Below are positions 23,805 through 32,442 of a stretch of DNA of 64,000 nucleotides, one piece after another (the stretch's first letter is position 1; each line of letters opens with the position of its first letter). The notes beneath the pieces were generated by a model, which worked only from the letters and a program-made list of their open reading frames with translations, ran no database searches and was not told the DNA's origin. The stretch is from Paenibacillus sp. XY044. GTDB lineage: Bacteria; Bacillota; Bacilli; Paenibacillales; Paenibacillaceae. Both the position numbers and the translations under genes were made by a program. Location of the stretch: assembly GCF_002257645.1 (NCBI RefSeq), contig NZ_NQMO01000002.1, positions 1,054,001 to 1,118,000 of the forward strand. Direction: 5' to 3'.

Positions 23805-25639
23805 AATGGAGCCATTGGCATTACCGCTTCTCGTTCAAGACGAAGATCCTCGGGCTGGTGCTGTCGGTGAGCTTTGTGTCCATCGCACTGATGGCGGTCT
23901 TCACATCCTACTACTATACCGAATCGGCTAAAGATGATTTTTACACAATCGCCCAGGACTCAACCGCGCGAATCAATCATCAGCTTGACCGGTATTTTAC
24001 GCAAATGGCCCAATCGACCTACGCTTCGATTGCCGGTCCTCTGCCCTCGAATTCGCTGCTTGGCGACAATCCGGAAAGCGGCCTTCTGCAGAAATGGCTC
24101 ATCAGCGGCGAGAATTTCAACCGGGAACAGGAGGCGCTGGTCGAAGGCATCATGTCCAAATATATCGCGATCAATTACTCCAACGTCCTGGGGATTGTTC
24201 TCCGTTCGCTGGACGACCGATTGATTTATTCGAAAGATCATTCCCTGAGTCATCCGATGATTGAATCCTCGCCTTGGAAGGTCAGCCCCTTGTCCGACAA
24301 ATTAAAAATCGTTCCCTCCTATTACCGCCATGAAGATGCGGTCATGCCCGCATACCCTTATATTACGCTGATCGTCCCTGTTTTTGATCCGAATTCGCTC
24401 AAGCTGATCGGCAACCTGAATATTGCCTTATCGATTACGGAAATCCAGGACATTCTTGGACAGACGAGACTCGGGAGAACAGGATATTTTTTTATCGTGG
24501 ATTCGAGTGGCGAAATCGTGTATCACCCGGACGTGAGTTTGGCAGGCCGGCACGTGGAAGATACGGCTCTGGGCGTTCTTCCCCTCGGTAAGCAGGATGC
24601 CGTCATTGAGCGAGACGGGGAGAAAATTCTGATGTCCGGCAACCGCTCGGAAGTGACCGGCTGGAATATGGTTGCCTCCGTGCCCTTACACGAGATGGCC
24701 AGCGGCCTGGACTTTGCCCGCAAGGCTACGCTGTGGGTGATGACGGGCATTATTGCGTTATCGCTGCTCTTTATTCCCAGGATGGTCGGCCAAGTGGTGA
24801 AGCCCATTCTTCACCTGCGCAATCTGATGAAGCGCGTGGAGACAGGTGATACCAAAGTCAGTGCGGTGGTGGTTGCCGGCAGGGATGAGATACAGCAGCT
24901 GAACGGCAGTTTTAATCAAATGACGTCCAGGCTGAATGAACTCATCCACACCGTTCATCGTCTGGAGATCAATGAGATGAAGCTGCAGCTGCGGCAAAGG
25001 GATGCGCATATTCAGGCCCTTCAGAACCAAATCAATCCGCATTTGCTGTACAATACGCTGGAAATTATCAAGAGCATCGCTTTTATCGAGAAGGTGCCGA
25101 CCATTGAGAAAATGGCGACCCGTCTGGCGGGCGTCTACCGGTATACATCGAAAATGCCCGGGTCGGAAGTGCTGCTGCGGGATGAACTGCGGAACCTGCA
25201 AAATTATTTGGACATCATTCATATCCGTTTTGATCATTTTCAAAGCAGCATTTCGGTGCCGGAGTCCTGCATGGACTGCCGCATGATCAAGCTGTCGCTG
25301 CAGCCGATCGTGGAGAACAGTGTGAAATACGCGGTTGAACCCAAAAACGGCCATGCCCGAATTACGGTGGAAGCCTATGAGCGAGAGGACGACCTCGTCA
25401 TCGACATCACCGACAACGGAAATGGGTTTCCTGAAGAAGACCTGGAGCGGATCACTCATCGAATGAAGCTTGTGGAGCAGCAGGCGGAGCCGTTCGCCCA
25501 TGAGGAGTCGGTTGGAATCATCAACGTTCATGCCCGAATGGTGTTGAAATACGGTCCATCCTACGGCGTCCGCGTGCAGTCATTACCAGGGAAAGGAAGC
25601 ATCGTCACGCTGAAATTCCCGAAAAAGATAAAACCATGA
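23801..25639 (+). CDS. Sensor histidine kinase (YesM type)
   Basis: 612 residues; start ATG overlaps the regulator's stop (ATGA). First membrane segment near residues 15-35, a large extracellular Cache-like sensor domain with GRTGYFFIVDSSGEIVYHP, second membrane segment near 305-325, a HAMP linker, then the His_kinase domain with phospho-acceptor His414 in NQINPHLLYNTLE. The HATPase part has QPIVENSVKYA and DITDNGNGF. It probably senses an extracellular sugar or its binding protein and phosphorylates the upstream regulator. Confidence 0.93.
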   Translation: MKWSHWHYRFSFKTKILGLVLSVSFVSIALMAVFTSYYYTESAKDDFYTIAQDSTARINHQLDRYFTQMAQSTYASIAGPLPSNSLLGDNPESGLLQKWLISGENFNREQEALVEGIMSKYIAINYSNVLGIVLRSLDDRLIYSKDHSLSHPMIESSPWKVSPLSDKLKIVPSYYRHEDAVMPAYPYITLIVPVFDPNSLKLIGNLNIALSITEIQDILGQTRLGRTGYFFIVDSSGEIVYHPDVSLAGRHVEDTALGVLPLGKQDAVIERDGEKILMSGNRSEVTGWNMVASVPLHEMASGLDFARKATLWVMTGIIALSLLFIPRMVGQVVKPILHLRNLMKRVETGDTKVSAVVVAGRDEIQQLNGSFNQMTSRLNELIHTVHRLEINEMKLQLRQRDAHIQALQNQINPHLLYNTLEIIKSIAFIEKVPTIEKMATRLAGVYRYTSKMPGSEVLLRDELRNLQNYLDIIHIRFDHFQSSISVPESCMDCRMIKLSLQPIVENSVKYAVEPKNGHARITVEAYEREDDLVIDITDNGNGFPEEDLERITHRMKLVEQQAEPFAHEESVGIINVHARMVLKYGPSYGVRVQSLPGKGSIVTLKFPKKIKP

Positions 25640-25749
25640 TCGGAAATTCGGATAAAAAGATCATCATTTTGTGAAAAAGTGACCGCTGGCAGCAAGATAT
25701 ATTGAAATGGAAGAGGACAAAATCCAATGGGTAATGGAGGTCACCTGAA

Positions 25750-27288
25750 GTGAAACGAATGCTCTCAATCATCCTGGTTATGAGTCTCGCAATCTTATCG
25801 GTCGTTGGATGTACATCCGCGGGATCAGAGAAAACGGGGACGGCATCTGGAACGAACGGAGACAAGGACAAGCCGAAGAAAATCAAAATTGACATGATGA
25901 TTGCATCCTGGAAAGGCGGAGGCTGGCCGGACAACAATCATCCGATCATCAAGTACATCGATGACAAATTCAATGTGGACCTGCAAATTCAATGGGTGCC
26001 GAATGCAAATTTTTACGAAAAGCTGAACGTGATCGCGGCATCCGGCAAACTGCCCGACGTGATGCGGATCGATAGTCCAAGCCAGTATTTGAAATGGGTG
26101 GAGCAGGGTGTATTTCAGGACTTAAAACCCCAATTAGCCCAATATCCTCATTTACAAAGTATCGCGAAGCCGGAAGAATGGGCGCTGCTGAACCCGAAGG
26201 ACCAGATCTTCGGCATTCCGATATACGCCACAGCCCAAAATACCATTTACGTTAGGAAGGACTGGCTGGATAAGCTGGGCATACCCGTACCGTCCCCTGA
26301 TACATTCACCATCGATCAATTTTATGACATCGCCAAAGCTTTCACGACCCAGGATCCGGACGGCAACGGGAAGAACGATACCTTCGGATTCTCGGCGCTT
26401 GGCAACTCGAGCCTGATGGGCATGCCGGAGCTGTTCGCGCCATTTGGGCTCGCGAATGGCTGGAAGGAGGAGAACGGTAAGCTGATTCCGATGCAGGTCC
26501 AATCGGACGAATGGAAGGCTTTCCTGACCTTTATGAGCCGTGCATATAAGGAAGGCGTGCTCGACAAAGACTTTGTTACGAACACGAACTTCAACGAGAA
26601 GTATGCGCAAGGTAAAGTGGGCTTTGCCGACATGCATTACCAGTTCAGCCAACAAACGAACCAGCAGCTGCAGACGATTTCCCCTGGAGCTAAGTTTGTG
26701 GAGCTGGCGCCGCCGATGGGTAAAGGCGGGGTGCGGGGAACGTCGACGCCTACGAGCGGAACGATTAAAGTCGTTCTGAGCAAGGACGTGGATGCCGAGA
26801 AGCGGGATCGCATTCTGCAATTGTTTGATTGGTGGGTATCTCCGGAAGGAGAAGACATCCTGAAGAACGGGATTGAAAATATCCATTACAAGAAAAACAG
26901 CAGCGGAGCTTATGAAATGACCGATGAGTTGAAGGCCGAAGGCGAGGGGCGGCAGAGCCTCTTGTGGAACTGGGTATTGCGGAACAATTCCAATACGTTC
27001 AACACGTACAAGTGGAGCGATCCGACATGGGCCAAAGAAATGGAGCAATCCATTGATAACGCAGGCAAGTATCCGTACAAGAACGCGTCCGATGCCTATC
27101 TTTTCTCGTCAAATACGTACTTGGAGAAGGGGACGGCACTGGATGACAGCTTCCACAAAACCGTCATCGAAATCATCGCAGGCAAAAAGCCGGTGGAGAG
27201 TATCGATGAAGCGATCAAAGAATGGAAGAGCAACGGTGGAGACCAGATTATCGGGGAAGTGAATGCCGCATACACGGCGAATCCATAA
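25750..27288 (+). CDS. Extracellular sugar-binding lipoprotein of an ABC importer
   Basis: 512 residues from a GTG start with TGGAGG upstream. Signal peptide with lipobox LSVVGC (Cys21), a short Ser/Gly/Thr linker, then a family-1 extracellular solute-binding protein (IRKDWLDKLG-type motif seen as YVRKDWLDKLGIPVPS; DPDGNGKNDTFGFS as a calcium-like loop). Length and style match the LplA/YtcQ group that works with LplB/LplC permeases. It lies 110 bp after the histidine kinase and 87 bp before the permeases. The ligand is unknown; LplA-type systems usually take up complex plant or host oligosaccharides. Confidence 0.92.
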   Translation: MKRMLSIILVMSLAILSVVGCTSAGSEKTGTASGTNGDKDKPKKIKIDMMIASWKGGGWPDNNHPIIKYIDDKFNVDLQIQWVPNANFYEKLNVIAASGKLPDVMRIDSPSQYLKWVEQGVFQDLKPQLAQYPHLQSIAKPEEWALLNPKDQIFGIPIYATAQNTIYVRKDWLDKLGIPVPSPDTFTIDQFYDIAKAFTTQDPDGNGKNDTFGFSALGNSSLMGMPELFAPFGLANGWKEENGKLIPMQVQSDEWKAFLTFMSRAYKEGVLDKDFVTNTNFNEKYAQGKVGFADMHYQFSQQTNQQLQTISPGAKFVELAPPMGKGGVRGTSTPTSGTIKVVLSKDVDAEKRDRILQLFDWWVSPEGEDILKNGIENIHYKKNSSGAYEMTDELKAEGEGRQSLLWNWVLRNNSNTFNTYKWSDPTWAKEMEQSIDNAGKYPYKNASDAYLFSSNTYLEKGTALDDSFHKTVIEIIAGKKPVESIDEAIKEWKSNGGDQIIGEVNAAYTANP

Positions 27289-27375
27289 CGTTCGCCTGAA
27301 GGTCCCGGGCGGCTGCGGCCGCTGGGGACCGTTTATTTCCAGGCTGGCTTTACAGCGAGTTGGAGGGTTGAAGAC

Positions 27376-28272
27376 ATGAAAGCGTACTGGAAGAGGGCAT
27401 TTCCCATCTATTTCATGATCCTGCCGGGTCTGCTCTATTTTATCATTTTCAAATATATCCCGATGTTCGGGATCTCGATCGCCTTTATGAAGTACAGCCC
27501 CTTCAAGGGAATAACGGGAAGCGAATGGGTAGGACTTCAATATTTTCGCAGATTATTTGCCGAAGGCGATTTTCTGCTGCTTCTTAAAAACACGCTGCTG
27601 CTCAATCTGCTGGATGTGCTTTTCTTTTTCCCAGCTCCGATCCTGGTCGCCCTGCTGCTGAATGAAGTCAGAGCCAGACGGCTCAAGACGGCAGTCCAAA
27701 CCATTCTCTATGCACCCAATTTTATTTCCTGGGTCGTAATCGTGGGCATTACGATCGTTCTCTTCGCCACCGGCTCCGGAGGCATCAACCGGCTCCTGGA
27801 GGACTGGGGGCTGGGTCCGATCGAACTGATGACGGATCCCCGCTACTTCCGGTGGGTGTGGCTGCTTCAGAACATTTGGCAGGGTGCGGGCTGGGGAGCG
27901 ATTATATTTCTGGCAGCCCTATCGGGTATCGACCCCACGCTGTATGAAGCGGCTGTGATGGACGGGGCGAACCGGTGGCGCCAGGTGTGGCATATTACGC
28001 TGCCCGGCTTGCGGGGCGTCATTGTCGTCATGTTTATTTTGCGGTTCGGGCACATGATGGACCTCGGCTTCGAGCATATTTTCCTGCTTCAGAATCCGAT
28101 GAACCAAGATGTGTCCGAGGTGTTTGAGACTTTTATATACAAAAAGGGTCTGATCGAAGGCGATTACAGCTATTCGACGGCCGTCGGGTTATTTAAATCC
28201 GTGGTCGGATTGGTGATGGTATGGGTTGTGAACCGGATCGCCAAGAGATTCGGCCAGGAGGGGGTGTTTTAA
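27376..28272 (+). CDS. ABC importer permease (LplB type)
   Basis: 298 residues, ATG behind TGGAGGG. Six predicted membrane segments, the first at FMILPGLLYFIIFKYIPMFG-like positions 16-35. The EAA loop is YEAAVMDGANRWRQVWHITL. The N-terminal YWKRAFPIYFMILPG and the motif FNxPMFGISIAF are typical of the LplB/YteP group. Its stop is directly followed by the ATG of the second permease. No ATPase gene in the operon. Confidence 0.93.
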   Translation: MKAYWKRAFPIYFMILPGLLYFIIFKYIPMFGISIAFMKYSPFKGITGSEWVGLQYFRRLFAEGDFLLLLKNTLLLNLLDVLFFFPAPILVALLLNEVRARRLKTAVQTILYAPNFISWVVIVGITIVLFATGSGGINRLLEDWGLGPIELMTDPRYFRWVWLLQNIWQGAGWGAIIFLAALSGIDPTLYEAAVMDGANRWRQVWHITLPGLRGVIVVMFILRFGHMMDLGFEHIFLLQNPMNQDVSEVFETFIYKKGLIEGDYSYSTAVGLFKSVVGLVMVWVVNRIAKRFGQEGVF

Positions 28273-29139
28273 ATGCGGCAGGCAAAAGGTCACGATCTGT
28301 TCTTCACGTGTCTCGTTTATTTCATCCTTCTCCTGGGGGCCGTGATCGCGATTTTTCCATTGTTCTACGTACTCGCGGTTTCTTTCTCGACGGAGTACGA
28401 GTATTTAACGCGGGGGTTCTTTGTCATTCCGAAGCAATTTACCCTGGATGGTTACTTGTATTTACTCGCCCATCCCGGCTTTATCCTCGCATTCCGCAAT
28501 GCGGTGATCATCAGCTTGGGAGGGACGGCGCTGAATATCGTGCTGACCTCCCTCATGGCCTACGGATTGTCCAAGCGGTGGCTGAAGCTGCGCAGTACAA
28601 TGAATTTTATGGTGTTTTTTACGATGCTGTTCTCGGGCGGCATGATTCCGACCTATTTGGTCGTCCGCTCTCTCCATCTATTGGACAGCTTCTGGGCGAT
28701 TTGGCTAAGCTCGGCGATCGCAGCGTTTAACGTCATTGTGATGAGAAGCTTCTTCCAGTCCATGCCGCTTGAGCTTGAAGAGTCTGCCCGAATCGACGGG
28801 AGCGGAGAGTGGCGCCTGTTTTTATCGATCATCGTGCCGCTGTCCATGCCGGTCATCGCGACCTTTACGTTGTTTTATTTGGTGAGCAACTGGAACACGT
28901 ATTTTTCCGCCATTATTTATTTGAACGATGCGAAACTAATGCCGCTGCAGGTTTTTCTAAGGCAAATGCTCGTTGAGGATGACCCTACCATTTCCAACGC
29001 GTCCAATGTATTGTATAAATATACGCCTGCAGCCAAAATGGCGGCCATCATGTTAACGGCGCTGCCGCTGCTGGTCATTTTCCCCTTCTTGCAAAAATAT
29101 TTTAATAAAGGGGTCATGCTCGGTTCGATCAAAGGATAA
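28273..29139 (+). CDS. ABC importer permease (LplC/YtcP type)
   Basis: 288 residues beginning on the base after the LplB-type stop, with its ribosome site (AGGAGGGGG) inside the upstream gene, so the two are translationally coupled. EAA loop LEESARIDGSGEWRLF...VPLS and C-terminus KYFNKGVMLGSIKG are characteristic of LplC-type permeases. Works with the 25750 binding protein and 27376 permease. Confidence 0.93.
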   Translation: MRQAKGHDLFFTCLVYFILLLGAVIAIFPLFYVLAVSFSTEYEYLTRGFFVIPKQFTLDGYLYLLAHPGFILAFRNAVIISLGGTALNIVLTSLMAYGLSKRWLKLRSTMNFMVFFTMLFSGGMIPTYLVVRSLHLLDSFWAIWLSSAIAAFNVIVMRSFFQSMPLELEESARIDGSGEWRLFLSIIVPLSMPVIATFTLFYLVSNWNTYFSAIIYLNDAKLMPLQVFLRQMLVEDDPTISNASNVLYKYTPAAKMAAIMLTALPLLVIFPFLQKYFNKGVMLGSIKG

Positions 29140-29179
29140 ACCACAGCAACAAAAATTCGGATCATTGAGGTGAAGATAG

Positions 29180-29893
29180 GTGAATCATCAACCGAAATAC
29201 GTAGCCCATCGCGGGCTTAGTATGCAAGCGCCTGAGAATACCGTTGCGGCTTTTGAGTTGGCAGGCCGATCGGGATTCTGGGGCATTGAATGCGATACCT
29301 ATTGTACGACGGACGGCCGCTGGATTGTCCATCATGACCGTACCGTCGACCGGATGACGAACGGAACGGGAAGGACGAAGGATTTCTCTTTTGCCGAGAT
29401 CCGTGAGCTGAGCATCACCTCCGGAAATGGAATCGGCGGCTATTCGGGCCTGCAAATTCCGGCGCTGGAGGAAGTGCTGTCCGTGTGTGTTTCCTACGGC
29501 ATGCACGCATTTGTCGAGATCGAAGAATATCACCAGGATCGCGATCTGGAAAAGCTTGTTGAGCTGGTTCGCGGCTCCGGCATGATGGGACAAATGAGCT
29601 TTATTTGTTTCAATGCCAACGATCTGTTGAAGGTGCGTGCCATCGACCCGGCGGTGCCGCTCGGCTTTTTATCGGCCAACCCGCCAAGCGCTGCAGACCT
29701 CGAGCTCATCGGCCGGCTTCAGCCCGCTTTTCTGGATTACGACTACCGTTCGACGACTCCGGATGACGTACGAAACTGCAGCAAGGCTGGAGTGGACGTG
29801 TCGATCTGGACCGTGAACGAGCGGGAGATTTCGCGGCCGTTTGAGGAAGCGGGGGCCGCTTACATTACGACGGATACGATTTTGTGGGATTGA
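29180..29893 (+). CDS. Glycerophosphodiester phosphodiesterase family protein
   Basis: 237 residues from a GTG start with GAGGTGA upstream. Contains the GDPD catalytic motif VAHRGLSMQAPENTVAAF and GIECDTYCTTDGRWIVHHD (metal-binding Glu/Asp and the catalytic His pair), on a TIM barrel that ends SIWTVNE. The enzymes hydrolyse glycerophosphodiesters to glycerol-3-phosphate and an alcohol. It is the last gene of the binding-protein/permease operon (40 bp gap), so the imported molecule may carry a phosphodiester, or the enzyme may be a passenger. No signal peptide, hence cytosolic. Confidence 0.9.
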   Translation: MNHQPKYVAHRGLSMQAPENTVAAFELAGRSGFWGIECDTYCTTDGRWIVHHDRTVDRMTNGTGRTKDFSFAEIRELSITSGNGIGGYSGLQIPALEEVLSVCVSYGMHAFVEIEEYHQDRDLEKLVELVRGSGMMGQMSFICFNANDLLKVRAIDPAVPLGFLSANPPSAADLELIGRLQPAFLDYDYRSTTPDDVRNCSKAGVDVSIWTVNEREISRPFEEAGAAYITTDTILWD

Positions 29894-29995
29894 TATAAGA
29901 GCCTTTCCCGCTAATCATAAAAAGGGATCCACAGACATCATGTGGAAACTACAATAGCAGACAGGATATGAATTACGAAAGAGAGGAATATCGTG

Positions 29996-30142
29996 ATGAT
30001 GATGGTTCAGGACATACTGAATCTAAAAGCTTACCCGATGCAAAGTTTCCAATTTTGCTCCATGCAGAGTCTATGTGACAAACAGCGGCGGTTGTTTTGC
30101 ATGGAGCCGTATACCCTAACCGCATCATTTTCGCATCGTTAA
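29996..30142 (+). CDS. Small ORF (48 codons) upstream of the second CD3324-family gene
   Basis: MMMVQDILNLKAYPMQSFQF, then CSMQSLCDKQRRLFCMEPYT and LTASFSHR, behind AGAGAGGAA. The second half has three cysteines. Two pairs of perfect inverted repeats (30057/30098 and 30076/30149) fall in and just after it, so it may be a leader ORF rather than a protein gene. No family recognised. The remaining sequence of 29894-30211 shows no other gene. Confidence 0.4.
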   Translation: MMMVQDILNLKAYPMQSFQFCSMQSLCDKQRRLFCMEPYTLTASFSHR

Positions 30143-30156
30143 CAGGATGTTTGTCA
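30057..30156 (+). promoter_or_regulatory. Competing inverted repeats in the leader of the CD3324-family gene
   Basis: GCTCCATGCA (30057-30066) with TGCATGGAGC (30098-30107), and TGACAAAC (30076-30083) with GTTTGTCA (30149-30156). The left arm of the second lies in the loop of the first, so they would form a pseudoknot or exclude each other, as expected in an RNA switch. Confidence 0.45.
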
Positions 30157-30211
30157 TACAGGCTTTGCTACCTAGCCATCTTGAATTCATTTAGATGAAA
30201 GGGCGAAGCCA

Positions 30212-30478
30212 ATGAAATATGTATCTGCGAGCGACATTTTACCTGAACAACTGCTTCTGGAAATTCAAAAATACGTCCAAGGCAGGACGATCTATATTCC
30301 TTCTCCGGAGGATGACCGCAAAAAATGGGGCCAGCTTTCGGGACAGCGGGACTATCTGCGGAAACGCAATCTAGAGATCAGGCAATCGTTCCGTAAAGGA
30401 ATTGGTGTGGAACAGCTCTCCCAGTCCTATTGCCTCGCTGTAGAAACGATCCGAAAGATCGTATACCAGAAAAAATAA
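30212..30478 (+). CDS. CD3324-family small HTH (Mor-like) protein, copy 2
   Basis: 88 residues, ATG behind AAAGGGCG. Aligns along its length with the 14319 product: KYVSASDILPEQLLLEIQKY, VQGRTIYIP, WGQLSGQRDYLRKRN and GVEQLSQSYCLAVETIRKI, the last being the putative helix-turn-helix. Preceded by a structured leader and followed by its own terminator, so it is a single-gene unit. DNA binding is inferred from the HTH-like end; the role is unknown. Confidence 0.8.
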   Translation: MKYVSASDILPEQLLLEIQKYVQGRTIYIPSPEDDRKKWGQLSGQRDYLRKRNLEIRQSFRKGIGVEQLSQSYCLAVETIRKIVYQKK

Positions 30479-30482
30479 TGCC

Positions 30483-30521
30483 AGGGGCTAGCGTGTGATC
30501 AAACCAGCGCGAGCCCTTTTT
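30483..30521 (+). terminator. Terminator after CD3324-family copy 2
   Basis: AGGGGCTAGCG and CGCGAGCCCTTTTT. Confidence 0.85.
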
Positions 30522-30638
30522 GTATTCTAAATGGTTATATGTATTCTCTGCATATTTTTTTACACTGCCAGTCGATATACTTTACTTAAGGATTGAAGGG
30601 CAGCTTTTGTACCACTCATAAGGGAAGTGATATTTGTA

Positions 30639-31190
30639 GTGAACGTTGTGGTTGAGCTTTGCAGCAAAAAGCATAAATTTATTCTCAATAATATTTACCC
30701 TCTTTATTTACATGATTTATCTGAGGTATGGATGCATAAGAGCAATCGTTATGGTGTATTTGAAGAGGATGATCATACTCGAACTTTGACCGAGCAAAAT
30801 AGAGTGTTTGACATCTGGTGGAAACACCCCGGGGTTCTGTTCCCATATATGATTAAGGTGGATGGGATTCCGGCAGGTCTTGCCTTTGTGGCGACTCGGC
30901 CGTATATACCTTGTCCTCCATTTATTGATTATTATTTGAATGAGTTTTTTTTATTACGTTACTATCGCGGGAGGGGGATTGGAGAAGAAGCTGTTCGACT
31001 GCTTATTGAAATGATGCCTGGACATTGGGAATTACAAACCAATCCTACGGACCGAAATGAAAGAGCGATTCATTTTTGGCGTAAAACGCTGAGAGCCTGC
31101 ATTAAGGGGAACTATACTGAAGAATTAGGCTGCCACCCCGAAGATGGGGAAAAGCTTATATTTCGTTTTATCCATAAGATTGAACAATGA
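30639..31190 (+). CDS. GNAT-family N-acetyltransferase, tandem copy 1
   Basis: 183 residues from the GTG at 30639, chosen because it brings the N-terminus into register with the tandem paralogue at 31236; an in-frame GTG at 30627 overlaps the ribosome site AAGGGAAG. GNAT features: IKVDGIPAGLAFVATRP, then YYLNEFFLLRYYRGRGIGEEAV (acetyl-CoA loop RGRGIG) and AIHFWRKTL. Substrate unknown. The paired copies are separated by 45 bp and probably cotranscribed. Confidence 0.82.
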   Translation: MNVVVELCSKKHKFILNNIYPLYLHDLSEVWMHKSNRYGVFEEDDHTRTLTEQNRVFDIWWKHPGVLFPYMIKVDGIPAGLAFVATRPYIPCPPFIDYYLNEFFLLRYYRGRGIGEEAVRLLIEMMPGHWELQTNPTDRNERAIHFWRKTLRACIKGNYTEELGCHPEDGEKLIFRFIHKIEQ

Positions 31191-31235
31191 AATTGTAAAC
31201 TAATCTAACGGTTTAGCTGTTGAGGAGGATCCATC

Positions 31236-31799
31236 ATGGCGGAAATAACGGTTCAATTAAGCAGGCGTGATACCCAATTTATCATCTATAATCTTTACCC
31301 CTTGTATCTTCACGATTTGGCGGGGATCCGCAACGTTCTTCCCAATCGATACGGTGTCTTTGAAGACAGCGATGCTTTTCAAACGCTTCAGCAGCAAATG
31401 CCGGAGTTTGATATTTGGTGGGAAAAAGAGGATTGTCTTTTTCCTTTTTTGATAAAGGTAAATGAAGTACCTGCAGGATTCGCATTGATTGCCACGCCGC
31501 CTTATGTGGAGGATGACAGCGAATTTTTGGTGAATGAATACTTTATATTACAGCCTTTTCGAGGACAGGGTGTTGCTGAGGATGCCATTACCCAAATCTT
31601 CAACCGATTCCGGGGGAAATGGCTGATCTATACGACTCCGACAGAGAGGAATTCCAGGACCATTCATTTTTGGCGGAAAACCCTCGCCCGTTATACGAAC
31701 AATGTGTTCACGGAAGAGGACAAGGAAATGCGGGCTGAGATCGGGGCGGCGAAGGTGTTTCATTTTACAAACAGGCAAGTTGAACGGGAAGGCAGCTGA
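31236..31799 (+). CDS. GNAT-family N-acetyltransferase, tandem copy 2
   Basis: 187 residues, ATG behind GAGGAGG. Shares with copy 1 the opening YPLYLHDL, the NRYGVFE block, FDIWWEKED, VNEYFILQPFRGQGVAED (acetyl-CoA loop RGQGVA) and TIHFWRKTL. The C-terminal tail is longer. The two arose by tandem duplication with considerable divergence. Substrate unknown. Its stop lies inside the 5' arm of the terminator at 31793. Confidence 0.85.
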   Translation: MAEITVQLSRRDTQFIIYNLYPLYLHDLAGIRNVLPNRYGVFEDSDAFQTLQQQMPEFDIWWEKEDCLFPFLIKVNEVPAGFALIATPPYVEDDSEFLVNEYFILQPFRGQGVAEDAITQIFNRFRGKWLIYTTPTERNSRTIHFWRKTLARYTNNVFTEEDKEMRAEIGAAKVFHFTNRQVEREGS

Positions 31800-31822
31800 T
31801 CGACACGATCGGCTGTTTTTTT
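31793..31822 (+). terminator. Terminator after the tandem GNAT genes
   Basis: CAGCTGATCG-ACA-CGATCGGCTG then seven T. Nearly the same sequence recurs at 36253. Confidence 0.85.
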
Positions 31823-31947
31823 GTTTATTCAATACAGCAGCGATCCGGCAATGTTTTTCGGTTCTACAGGAGGGAAAATCTTTTTTATAATACTTGTATA
31901 CATATGCACCTACCCAAACGTTTGTACTGCATGGAGGGAGGTTGAAA

Positions 31948-32442
31948 GTGGTTAATGAGCAGATGCTGCGGCTGATGCAGGATAAAATGAAACAGATTCA
32001 GCGGTACCTGATTCGCCTTGGCGCAAGCAGGGCTGACGCAGAGGATATCGTTCAGGATACGGTATATAAAGGTCTCCTGTATCTAGATTCCATCGGGCCT
32101 GACAAGTTTTCGGCGTGGCTTTATCGGGTCGCGCTTAATCGATATTACGATATGCTTCGAAAGCGCAAACGAATCGAGTATTCGATTGATGAAGCGGTTG
32201 TGGAGGGGAGTGAAATCCCAGAGGATATCCTGCTGCGAAAGGAACGGAGAGAAGAGATCGAAAAGGTGATGGAAGAACTGACCCCGATCTACAAACAGCT
32301 GCTTATTTTAAAATACGAACTGGACTTTAGCTATAAAGAAATCTCTAAACTCTTAGGCATCCGCGAGGAGATGGTAAAGACCTACTTATACCGGGCGCGC
32401 AAGTTATTTCAGAAAAAATATGGAGGACTATACGATGAATGA
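31948..32442 (+). CDS. ECF-type RNA polymerase sigma factor (SigM/SigY-like)
   Basis: 164 residues from the GTG at 31948, six bases after GGAGGGAGG; the frame open from 31894 has no ribosome site. Region 2 reads RLGASRADAEDIVQDTVYKG and AWLYRVALNRYYDMLRK; region 4 reads LTPIYKQLLILKYELDFSYK, then EISKLLGIREEMVKTYLYRA. The anti-sigma gene overlaps its end by eight bases, so the two form a coupled pair. Regulon not evident. Confidence 0.9.
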   Translation: MVNEQMLRLMQDKMKQIQRYLIRLGASRADAEDIVQDTVYKGLLYLDSIGPDKFSAWLYRVALNRYYDMLRKRKRIEYSIDEAVVEGSEIPEDILLRKERREEIEKVMEELTPIYKQLLILKYELDFSYKEISKLLGIREEMVKTYLYRARKLFQKKYGGLYDE

